Origin: an uncultured Alistipes sp.
GTDB taxonomy: Bacteria; Bacteroidota; Bacteroidia; Bacteroidales; Rikenellaceae
Assembly: GCA_937895825.1 (NCBI GenBank)
Contig: CALBKP010000130.1
Coordinates: 1-27,168 of the forward strand
Reading direction: 5' to 3'
DNA: 27,168 nt
Shown here: one piece after another, positions 14,220 through 21,584 of the stretch
Layout: every line of letters begins with the position of its first letter
Numbering within the stretch: position 1 is the stretch's first letter
Notes under the pieces: model-generated
What the model saw: the letters and a program-made list of their open reading frames with translations, nothing else
Databases searched by the model: none
What the model was told of the DNA's origin: nothing
Position numbers and translations under genes: made by a program

Positions 14220-16661
14220 CTACCGCTTTACAAAGAACTGCTTGAACTTACGCCAGCGACGCTTCCAGATGCTTGGGTTGTCGCTGTCGCTGTAATATCC
14301 GTAACCATAGCCATATCCGTAACCATAACCATAACCGTAGCCATACGTGCGCTTATGATGTGTCACGCTGTTAAGCACGATACTCATGTTGTGGAACTTC
14401 TTCTCCTGATACAACTGCTCGATATCGGGCAGGTGGCGACGGTCGAGGTTACCCTGACGGATGATATATACCGTGAGGTCAACAAAGCGATCGATGATCA
14501 TGGCATCTGCCACGGCGAGTGCCGGAACGCTATCTATAAGTATATAGTCGTAGCGGCTGCGTAGCTCCTCTATAAGGTTGTCCACACGCTGCGACATAAG
14601 CATCTCGGCGGGGTTAGGTGGCTGTGTGCCAGCAAAGATAAAGTCAAGATTAGAGTCTATCTCGCTCTTAAAGATAATGTCTTCGACAGAGCTAACCTTA
14701 TCGGTGAGGTAACCCGTAAGACCACGGCGGTCATTGCGGTGTCCCATGGTCTTAGATAGTGTGCGACGACGAAGGTCGAAGTCGATGACCAGCGTGCGTT
14801 TGCCCGACGCTGCCAACGTTGCTGCAAGGTTGAGCGACACGAATGTCTTGCCACTATGAGGTATCGATGAGGTGAGCATGATAACCTTTATGGGGTTGTC
14901 CACAGCCATAAAGCCGAGGTTTGTGCGTATCATACGGAACGACTCTGAGACCGCATCACGACCATCATCGCGAACGACTATGCCACTATCTGTCTTACCC
15001 TCAAACTGTGGTATGTCGCCGAGGAAGGGGATAGATAGAGCCTCCTCGATGTCGCGGCGCGAGCGTACCGACGTGTTGAGAATTTCACGTAGATAGAGGA
15101 TAGCAAAGGGTATTGCTAAGCCCATAACCATAGCCACAAGGTATATCAACGATTTCTTGGGACTGATGGGACGGTTGCTACCATAGGCGCGGTCGATGAC
15201 GCGAGCGTTACTCTCTGCCGTAGCACCCGTGAGGGCGTTCTCTTCGAGCTTCGTAAGAAGGTAGATGTACAGCTCCTCTTTAACCTTCTGCTGACGAGCC
15301 TTTGATAGTAGCTCCTTCTCTTTCGTTGGCGAGCTATGCATGTGTGAGTCGGCAATGTTCTGTTGGCGGTTGATCTGCTCGATCTGGAGGTTAAGACCGC
15401 CGATGTGCGACTCGAGTGATGCCTCGATTACGTTTCGTATGTTTGCAATCTGGTTCTCGAGGTCAATGATTATAGGGTTGCTTGCCGATGATGTCGACTT
15501 CAGTCGCTCGTACATTAAGACATTCTTGTTGTACTGCTCTATCTGCGTGGCAAGTGCCGTCGACGCACCACTCATCGTTACTGTTGCCGCAGGGATAAGT
15601 ATCATGCTCTCGCCGCTATCCTTCAGGTAACTCAGGATATATTGTGCCATCTCGCGGTTGGCCTCCAACGTGAGGGCATCCTGCTGAAGCTGCTTTATCT
15701 CCTCAGCTCCGAGGGCTGCCTCTCGCTCGATATTGTATAGTTTATTTGTCTGCTTGAACGTAGCGATGTCGCTGTCGGCGAGGTTAAGCTCCTCGCCAAG
15801 CGAGATGAGTCGTTCGTTGATAAACTCCTCGGTAAGGTTCGATATGGCCTGCTTATCCTCGATAGCATCGATGTTGTAGGCATCAATTATGCCGTTAATA
15901 ACATTCTCAGCACGTAGGGGCACCTGGTCGGCCATAGATATAGCGATGACCGAAGCCTGCTTGTCTGCAATCTCACACTTCAAGCGCTTGCGGTAGGCCT
16001 CAGTTACCTCGTTTAGTGGCATCTTGGTAACCTTAACCTTACGATCACGATAGGCCTCAAGGTAGGGGGTAGCGATCATCACGATATTGCCAAGTGGCGT
16101 AGCTACGGTATCACCAGGAGCGGCCTTTATCGTCTTATTTTCATCGCTTATTGGCCCCTCTTTGTCGGTAAAGTCACTGAGGATGGCATTGCCAGCATTG
16201 TCAATGGTGTACTCGAACGAGCCCTCTTCTGAGGGCTTAGCGGTGATAAACTTCGCGAGCATAGGGCTACGTCCATACATGTCCGTTGCACGTATGCGCC
16301 CCTGTGTTGTGTAGCGTGTTGTTAGGTCGTACTTCTTAACTACCTGCTCCATCAGTCGGCGCGACTGGAAGATGTGTACCTCGTTATCTACCGAGCGACG
16401 ACCCATGCCACCAAGGAGGTCGTTGAAGGCCGTAACCTCGGAGCTCGAACCCTTACGTGAGTCCTTGACAAGTACCGTGGCAGTACGTAGGTATATGGGT
16501 GAGGTGTAGCGTAGGTAGAGGAATGCCACACAGGCACACACCACCAACGAGATGATAAACCAATACCAGTTTGAGAATATTAGATGGAGTAGGTCGTTGA
16601 GCGTAAATTTGTAGGCTTTCGCTTCGTTCGTACTCTCAGTATTATTTACGATTTCGGACAT
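14220..16661 (-). CDS. Wzc-like polysaccharide co-polymerase with BY-kinase domain
   Basis: This inner-membrane protein controls polymerisation and export of a surface polysaccharide through tyrosine autophosphorylation. In the 813 residues a first membrane segment (about 32-51) is followed by a Wzz-type periplasmic domain with long helical regions (260-480). The second membrane segment is at about 504-524. The cytoplasmic bacterial tyrosine kinase carries Walker A SSIPHSGKT (598-606), Walker A' LVIDFD (624-629) and Walker B YILID (706-710). The C-terminal tyrosine cluster is an exact (YG)8 followed by YY (773-790), then a basic tail. It is 22 bp downstream of the Wza-like gene. Glycosyltransferases, flippase and polymerase are not in the window, so the glycan cannot be named. 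Confidence 0.92.
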   Translation of the reverse strand: MSEIVNNTESTNEAKAYKFTLNDLLHLIFSNWYWFIISLVVCACVAFLYLRYTSPIYLRTATVLVKDSRKGSSSEVTAFNDLLGGMGRRSVDNEVHIFQSRRLMEQVVKKYDLTTRYTTQGRIRATDMYGRSPMLAKFITAKPSEEGSFEYTIDNAGNAILSDFTDKEGPISDENKTIKAAPGDTVATPLGNIVMIATPYLEAYRDRKVKVTKMPLNEVTEAYRKRLKCEIADKQASVIAISMADQVPLRAENVINGIIDAYNIDAIEDKQAISNLTEEFINERLISLGEELNLADSDIATFKQTNKLYNIEREAALGAEEIKQLQQDALTLEANREMAQYILSYLKDSGESMILIPAATVTMSGASTALATQIEQYNKNVLMYERLKSTSSASNPIIIDLENQIANIRNVIEASLESHIGGLNLQIEQINRQQNIADSHMHSSPTKEKELLSKARQQKVKEELYIYLLTKLEENALTGATAESNARVIDRAYGSNRPISPKKSLIYLVAMVMGLAIPFAILYLREILNTSVRSRRDIEEALSIPFLGDIPQFEGKTDSGIVVRDDGRDAVSESFRMIRTNLGFMAVDNPIKVIMLTSSIPHSGKTFVSLNLAATLAASGKRTLVIDFDLRRRTLSKTMGHRNDRRGLTGYLTDKVSSVEDIIFKSEIDSNLDFIFAGTQPPNPAEMLMSQRVDNLIEELRSRYDYILIDSVPALAVADAMIIDRFVDLTVYIIRQGNLDRRHLPDIEQLYQEKKFHNMSIVLNSVTHHKRTYGYGYGYGYGYGYGYGYYSDSDNPSIWKRRWRKFKQFFVKR
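14292..14345 (-). repeat. Hexanucleotide repeat encoding the (YG)8YY tail of the Wzc-like kinase
   Basis: Eight consecutive TAy-GGn codon pairs followed by two tyrosine codons form a degenerate 6-bp tandem array. Both TAT/TAC and GGC/GGT/GGA are used, so the units are not identical at DNA level. Copy-number change would alter tyrosine number in steps of one without shifting the frame. Confidence 0.85.
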
Positions 16662-16683
16662 ATCTTTGTAGTTGACTAATGTT

Positions 16684-17475
16684 TTACTTGAATACTGTAA
16701 TTACAAGCGTTGCGAGCGAGATTGCTGTTGAGGCGAGTGATATCCAGAACGAACGGTTCTGGTTGATCTCGGCCGTTGCTGCCTTATACTTATTCGGGCT
16801 CACAATTACCACGTCGTTCTGCTGGAGGTAGAAGCAGGGTGACGTGAAGCTATCTTGCGTTCTAAGGTCGAGCTTTGTGATGATGGTTTTGCCATCCACC
16901 TCGCGGATAACGGCCACATCTTCACGATTACCATAGATGGTCATGTCGCCAGCGAGGGCGAGAGCCTCGAATATGGTGAGCTGATCCTTACGTATATCGT
17001 AACGACCTGGCTTATTGACCTCGCCAAGGATTGATACCGTGAGGTTGGCAAAGCGAACGTTTACCTTAGGATCTTGAATATACTCACCCTTGATGATGGC
17101 AGCCTCAATCTTGTCCTCAAGCTCCTCGCGTGTGAGGCCTTCACACTTGATTTCACCGATTATCGGAAGAGTAATGTATCCATTGTCCGACACGGTAAGC
17201 ACCTGGAGACTATTCTCGTTAGCCGTGGTTGTCATCGTACCACCGTTAAGGGCGTTATAGCTTGTCGAGGTATTGAATGGCATTGCCAACTCGGGATTCT
17301 GGCTGTTTACTACCACCGTTATTTGGTCATGTGGCTTGATACGAATGACGTAGTCTTCGGGCATGACAATCTCCGAGCCACTCTCAATATCCTGAAGGTA
17401 GAGTACTCTGCGTTGTGCATCACAAGCACCCAATAGTACCACTAAACTCAGTAGTAATAATTTATAATATCTCAT
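16684..17475 (-). CDS. Wza-like polysaccharide export outer-membrane lipoprotein
   Basis: Wza-type proteins form the periplasm-spanning outer-membrane channel that pairs with Wzc. The 263 residues begin with a lipoprotein signal ending in LLGAC (Cys18). The polysaccharide export domain (YVIRIKPHDQITVVVNSQNPELAMPF, about 42-130) is followed by an SLBB-type domain (SILGEVNKPGRYDI, DQLTIFEALALAG, about 149-235). A C-terminal hydrophobic helix (WISLASTAISLATLVITVF) takes the place of the Wza helical barrel segment. It is the first gene of the export module, with a TATCTTTG box 83 bp upstream. Confidence 0.93.
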   Translation of the reverse strand: MRYYKLLLLSLVVLLGACDAQRRVLYLQDIESGSEIVMPEDYVIRIKPHDQITVVVNSQNPELAMPFNTSTSYNALNGGTMTTTANENSLQVLTVSDNGYITLPIIGEIKCEGLTREELEDKIEAAIIKGEYIQDPKVNVRFANLTVSILGEVNKPGRYDIRKDQLTIFEALALAGDMTIYGNREDVAVIREVDGKTIITKLDLRTQDSFTSPCFYLQQNDVVIVSPNKYKAATAEINQNRSFWISLASTAISLATLVITVFK

Positions 17476-17557
17476 ATTTTAGCTATTTTATTCTAATCTG
17501 CTCACACTCTTCTCTATTATCTCGCCTAACGCGTTTCGTCATTAAAGATAATACGCG

Positions 17558-17565
17558 CAAAGATA
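17558..17565 (-). promoter_or_regulatory. -7 box upstream of the polysaccharide export operon
   Basis: TATCTTTG on the minus strand matches the Bacteroidetes -7 consensus, 83 bp before the Wza-like ATG. No TTG is found 19-21 bp upstream; the nearest TTTG is only 11 bp away. The leader shows no clear structure. Confidence 0.45.
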
Positions 17566-17598
17566 CAAAAAATGTGCAAATGACGACCACTCTATGAT

Positions 17599-17636
17599 AA
17601 AAAAAGCACAAAAAGAGCCTTATGCCCCTTTTGTGC
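17599..17636. terminator. Terminator after the LytTR regulator gene
   Basis: GCACAAAA (17606-17613) pairs with TTTTGTGC (17629-17636). Read on the minus strand it is followed by a run of seven T (17599-17605). It lies about 25 bp past the response-regulator stop and isolates that gene from the export operon promoter. The plus-strand copy is followed by a weaker T-rich run. Confidence 0.8.
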
Positions 17637-17660
17637 TCTCTTTTTGTGATGTGATTAGCG

Positions 17661-18437
17661 TTAGTTGTTGTCTAACCACTCCAGAAAATCGGATGTGCGG
17701 CTACGGCTCACTACCACCTCCTCTTCAGCGCGAGGATTTAGTTGCAGTTTGAGACGTGTGCCGAGGTGCTTAGATATGTTCTCTATCGAGTTTATTGAGA
17801 CTATGCAACTTCGCGACACGCGAAAGAAGAGTTTTGGGTCGAGCATCTCTTGTACCATGTCGAGCGAGTAGTCCAGCAATCGTCGGGTACCGTTGCGGCT
17901 GATGGCATAGGTACTCTTATCCTCTGAGTAACAGTATGCTATCTCCTCGACGGGGATGATTATTATCTTCTCGCCTGTCTTAACAATAAATCTCTTTTTG
18001 TACTCCTTATCCTTCTGCGTTCCCGCTTTTGATACGATGTCTAATAATGTCTCGATATTGGGTGTGTTGCGCTGCTCTATGCGCTCCTTGCATCGCTCCC
18101 ATGCTCGCTCCAGGTCCTCCTCGATGATGGGCTTAAGGATGTAGTCTACGCAGTTTACCTTGAAGGCATCCACGGCATAGTTGTCGTATGCGGTGGTGAT
18201 AATAACTTGTGCCGAGATGTTCACCTTGTCGAGTATGTCGAAGCAGATTCCGTCGGATAGCTCTACGTCGAGGAAGATAACATCGGCACCTTCGGGGTTC
18301 TCCTCGAGCCACTTTATTGTAGAGCGTACCGATGTGAGTGTCATCACGATACGACTATCTGGACAACATTTGTCGATGAGCTTCTTTAGATTAATCTGTG
18401 CAGGAATCTCGTCCTCTACGATTAGCACCTTTATCAT
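17661..18437 (-). CDS. LytTR-family response regulator
   Basis: The 258-residue protein has an N-terminal receiver domain (about 1-120) with acidic pair Glu8/Asp9, phospho-acceptor Asp57 in FLDVELSDG, Thr in ITTAYDNYA and Lys in DYILKP. A C-terminal LytTR DNA-binding domain (about 150-255) follows, with the characteristic FFRVSRSCIVSINSI segment. LytTR regulators bind paired short direct repeats on one DNA face. The start ATG overlaps the end of the histidine kinase gene by 4 bp, so the two are translationally coupled partners. Target genes are not shown by sequence; candidates are the divergent sugar-uptake locus and the kinase promoter itself. Confidence 0.95.
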   Translation of the reverse strand: MIKVLIVEDEIPAQINLKKLIDKCCPDSRIVMTLTSVRSTIKWLEENPEGADVIFLDVELSDGICFDILDKVNISAQVIITTAYDNYAVDAFKVNCVDYILKPIIEEDLERAWERCKERIEQRNTPNIETLLDIVSKAGTQKDKEYKKRFIVKTGEKIIIIPVEEIAYCYSEDKSTYAISRNGTRRLLDYSLDMVQEMLDPKLFFRVSRSCIVSINSIENISKHLGTRLKLQLNPRAEEEVVVSRSRTSDFLEWLDNN

Positions 18438-19819
18438 ACTATCGGAAGTTTTACTATAAATTCTTTATCACTCTTTTCTACCGTTATATCGCGCCCTGTG
18501 ATATCGAGGTACTGACGGCGTATGTTGGCCAAGCCGAGGTGTGTTGATGGCTGACCATGAACGCGCGGTTGAAGGTTATTCCTCACCACGAGTTCTCCAT
18601 CTTCGGTTGTTATTTGTATGCGCAGCGGTGACTCTGCACTAACGACATTGTGTTTTGTTGCGTTCTCAACTAAGAGTTGCAGCGCACATGGCACAACATA
18701 GTTATTCAGAAGCGAGTCGTCAATGCACTTGTCAACAACCATTCCTTCGGTAAATCTCTCCTTCAGAAGGTCGATATATTTCGTCGTAAAGTCTATCTCT
18801 TCGCTAAGTTTTACCAGCGGCTTGCGGTCGTTGTTGAGCATGTAGCGGTATATACCCGCCAACTTGCGAATAAAGGCACTTGCACGCTCGGTTTCGTGCT
18901 CCTGAACAAGGTAGTCGAGGATGCCCAATGAGTTAAACAAAAAGTGTGGATTTATCTGTTGCTTTAGTCGCTCGTATTGATACTCCGTTCGGTGCTTTAA
19001 CTCACGCTCCTCGCGAAGCTCCTTGCGTGATGAAAGATGTGTCTGTATTAGATAACATACCGTGATGATTATCAAGTCGATAAGTAATGCTGCCGAGAGA
19101 GTTCTTATGAACTCCTCGATGCCCTCTGCCGGGCTACGGAAATAGGGTATGTCGAAGTGTATTACAGAGGCTGAAAGTATGGGTATTGTGAGCGTGGAAA
19201 TTGCAAGCAGTAGGGTGGTTGCGTGATGCGGTTTATTGCCGCTATCTTTGAACCCCGAAATACGCATCGTAAGCACTATATTTCCAGCCACAAGAAGTAG
19301 TAACGCCCAGCTATTGTCGATGATGTTTTGGATGCTGGTAAATAACATACCCTGGGTAAATATCTCGGCACGATCCATTGCAAAATAGATTATTCTCAAA
19401 ACGAGAATCGAGAGGGCTATGATGACGATGTTATTGGGTTTGACGCTAAACGTATCGTTGCTTCGAAATATCTTCACGCGCCTTGTTGTGATGTTGGTGA
19501 TAAGGCCGAGAATTGTGGTGATGATGAAGGTTGTAATTGCTGGTGCGAGATAGTCCTGATGAAGGAGTGTCATCATCGGAACACCCAGCCATGAGCCAAA
19601 AACGTAACCCAGTAGTGTTGTTGCCAAGGCCATGATAGCCATCATTTCGACACGCGTGTTGTTACGCATTGAAACAACGATAACCATCGTGATTGTCAGG
19701 ATAGTAAGCGGAATATCGTCGTAGTAATCCAGTGCTCGTGATAGTATCGCCACCAGAAAATGCATGAGGGCGAAAAGCAGGACGATGACCGTATTGTTTA
19801 TGGCGCGAATCTTCATCAT
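18434..19819 (-). CDS. LytS-type membrane histidine kinase
   Basis: The 461-residue sensor kinase has a hydrophobic N-terminal half (about 7-260) with roughly seven to eight membrane segments, followed by a His_kinase (PF06580) domain. The phospho-acceptor is His292 in QQINPHFLFNSL, and a HATPase domain shows the N-box LQLLVENATKHN and G-box HLGLANIRRQY. No extracytoplasmic sensor domain is evident, so the signal is probably sensed in or at the membrane. The longest frame starts with a TTG at 19828, but I chose the ATG at 19819 because the TTG is part of a likely promoter box; the ATG at 19816 is also possible. It overlaps the response-regulator gene by 4 bp. Confidence 0.92.
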   Translation of the reverse strand: MMKIRAINNTVIVLLFALMHFLVAILSRALDYYDDIPLTILTITMVIVVSMRNNTRVEMMAIMALATTLLGYVFGSWLGVPMMTLLHQDYLAPAITTFIITTILGLITNITTRRVKIFRSNDTFSVKPNNIVIIALSILVLRIIYFAMDRAEIFTQGMLFTSIQNIIDNSWALLLLVAGNIVLTMRISGFKDSGNKPHHATTLLLAISTLTIPILSASVIHFDIPYFRSPAEGIEEFIRTLSAALLIDLIIITVCYLIQTHLSSRKELREERELKHRTEYQYERLKQQINPHFLFNSLGILDYLVQEHETERASAFIRKLAGIYRYMLNNDRKPLVKLSEEIDFTTKYIDLLKERFTEGMVVDKCIDDSLLNNYVVPCALQLLVENATKHNVVSAESPLRIQITTEDGELVVRNNLQPRVHGQPSTHLGLANIRRQYLDITGRDITVEKSDKEFIVKLPIV

Positions 19820-19825
19820 AGCGGA

Positions 19826-19856
19826 CAAATGTACGAAAATAAAAACTCTTTTCCAA
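19826..19856 (-). promoter_or_regulatory. Predicted promoter of the kinase-regulator operon
   Basis: On the minus strand TTG (19854-19856), a 20-bp spacer and TACATTTG (19826-19833) match the Bacteroidetes promoter pattern. The -7 box ends only 6 bp before the ATG at 19819, so the transcript would have almost no leader. Confidence 0.5.
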
Positions 19857-20162
19857 CTTTTTAGCCGCTATATCTCGTTGTGCCGTATGTGGTTGCTTGC
19901 TATTTAGTGCGATCCATAGCTAAAGCTATATAGCTATTTTTGTGCCATACTATTTTGATGTATTACCATTCGGTTACAAAATAGCGCAATTCGTCGCGAA
20001 TATTTACCATTTGAGTAGAAATGATTTGTCCGTTTGATGTTTTTTTGTAAAATTTGTAGTGTTGGAGCTGTATAGTTATTAAAAAAATTAAATAACTCCT
20101 TATAAATAGTTCTGGCAAATTTTGACACTGGACACGAATAATTATTAAAATTTTTTTAAAAT
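19857..20162. promoter_or_regulatory. Divergent regulatory region between the two-component system and the sugar-uptake locus
   Basis: No credible gene lies here and the region is AT-rich. It holds clustered AGCTA elements, including the palindrome AGCTATATAGCT (19924-19935). Two direct repeats TTACCATT(C/T)G start at 19963 and 20004, 41 bp apart. Between them is the inverted repeat ATTCG-TCG-CGAAT (19989-20001). This arrangement could be an operator for the adjacent LytTR regulator or another factor. No exact TAnnTTTG promoter box could be assigned to the downstream transporter gene; TAGTTCTG about 50 bp before its ATG is a one-mismatch candidate. Confidence 0.45.
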
Positions 20163-21521
20163 ATGCAAAAACCTACTCTTTCATTCTGGCAGATGTGGAA
20201 TCTGAGCTTCGGATTCTTTGGCGTACAGATCGCCTATGCTTTGCAGAGCGCTAACATCAGCCGTATTTTCGCAACGTTGGGTGCCGACCCCCATACGTTG
20301 AGCTTCTTCTGGGTATTGCCTCCGTTGATGGGTATGATTGTCCAGCCTATCGTCGGTGCGATGAGCGACAAGACATGGTGTAAGTGGGGTCGTCGTAAGC
20401 CCTACCTATACGTTGGTGCTATTGTAGCAATTATCGTTATGGCGCTGCTCCCCAATGCTGGTAGCTTCCACCTCACGGTTAAGGCGGCGTTGGCGTTTGG
20501 TGCTATTATGCTTATGTTGCTCGATACGTCAATCAATATGGCGATGCAGCCCTTCAAAATGATGGTTGGTGATATGGTTAACGAGGAGCAGAAGACTAAG
20601 GCTTACTCGATCCAGAGCTTGTTGTGTAATGCTGGTTCGTTGGCAGGCTATCTCTTCCCCTATCTATTCACATGGCTCGGCGTGCAGAGCGTTGCTCCTG
20701 CCGGTCAGGTGCCAGACTCTGTAACATGGTCGTTCTATATCGGTGCTGCTATCCTTATTCTCTGTGTAATCTACACTGGCGCAAAGGTTAAGGAGTGGAA
20801 TCCCGAGGAGTATGCCAAGTACAACAATATCAAGGCGGAGGACAAGAACGAGAAGACAAACCTCATCAGCCTCTTGTTCCATGCTCCAAAGGCATTCTGG
20901 CAGATTGGACTCGTGCAGTTCTTTTCATGGTTTGCGTTCCTCTACATGTGGACTTACACTACTGGAGGTATTGCCGAGACTGTATGGGGTGCTATCGACC
21001 CTGCCACTCAGGGCTATCAGGCTGCTGGTGACTGGACGGGTGTGTTGTTCGCCGTCCAGGCCATCGGCTCTATCCTCTGGGCCATGGTTATCCCTATGTT
21101 CCGTAGCTCGAAGGTAGCCTACTCGTTGAGCTTGTTGCTCGGTGCTGTGGGCTTTATCTCTACCTACTTCATCCACGATCAGTACATGCTCTTTATCTCA
21201 TTCTTGTTGATAGGTTGCGCATGGGCTGCTATGTTGGCATTGCCCTTCGCACTGCTGACCAATTCGCTCTCGGGTAAGTCACTCGGCTCGTATATGGGTC
21301 TCTTTAATTGCACCATCTGCTTGCCTCAGATTGTTGCATCGCTCGTCGGTGGCTTTATCTTCATGGCTTTTGGTGGCGATACTCAGCAGATCGTGTCGAA
21401 TGGCGTTGCTACTGAGGTGCAGACAGGTCAGATTACCATGCTCGTTGTTGCTGGTATATCGTTAATACTTGGTGCTTTGGCCGTGTTTGGTATCTCAACA
21501 AAGCGCCAGTCACGCGAGTAA
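20163..21521 (+). CDS. MFS sugar transporter, SLC45/GPH-like
   Basis: The 452-residue inner-membrane protein has about 12 hydrophobic segments. After the second is the loop motif GAMSDKTWCKWGRRKPY (65-81), diagnostic of the SLC45 and glycoside-pentoside-hexuronide branches of sugar symporters. Such proteins import disaccharides such as maltose or sucrose with a cation. It is the first gene of the plus-strand locus, 63 bp before susC, with no terminator between, so it would carry into the cytoplasm what SusC brings into the periplasm. Substrate is inferred only from context. The ATG follows an A/T-rich leader without a Shine-Dalgarno sequence. Confidence 0.88.
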   Translation: MQKPTLSFWQMWNLSFGFFGVQIAYALQSANISRIFATLGADPHTLSFFWVLPPLMGMIVQPIVGAMSDKTWCKWGRRKPYLYVGAIVAIIVMALLPNAGSFHLTVKAALAFGAIMLMLLDTSINMAMQPFKMMVGDMVNEEQKTKAYSIQSLLCNAGSLAGYLFPYLFTWLGVQSVAPAGQVPDSVTWSFYIGAAILILCVIYTGAKVKEWNPEEYAKYNNIKAEDKNEKTNLISLLFHAPKAFWQIGLVQFFSWFAFLYMWTYTTGGIAETVWGAIDPATQGYQAAGDWTGVLFAVQAIGSILWAMVIPMFRSSKVAYSLSLLLGAVGFISTYFIHDQYMLFISFLLIGCAWAAMLALPFALLTNSLSGKSLGSYMGLFNCTICLPQIVASLVGGFIFMAFGGDTQQIVSNGVATEVQTGQITMLVVAGISLILGALAVFGISTKRQSRE

Positions 21522-21584
21522 CGACCGAAAAAACAAATTAAACACACATATTTACTAACTTTTATTAACTAACACTAAAACACT

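Noticed and set aside
16661..16668. TATCTTTG on the plus strand between the Wza- and Wzc-like genes
   Set aside because: It would drive antisense transcription into the Wza-like gene; no -33 element is present and it is likely a chance match in an AT-rich 22-bp gap.
19934..20128. 64-codon minus-strand open frame upstream of the histidine kinase
   Set aside because: It lies in an AT-rich regulatory gap, has no start signals or recognisable motif, and overlaps the repeats that look like operator elements.
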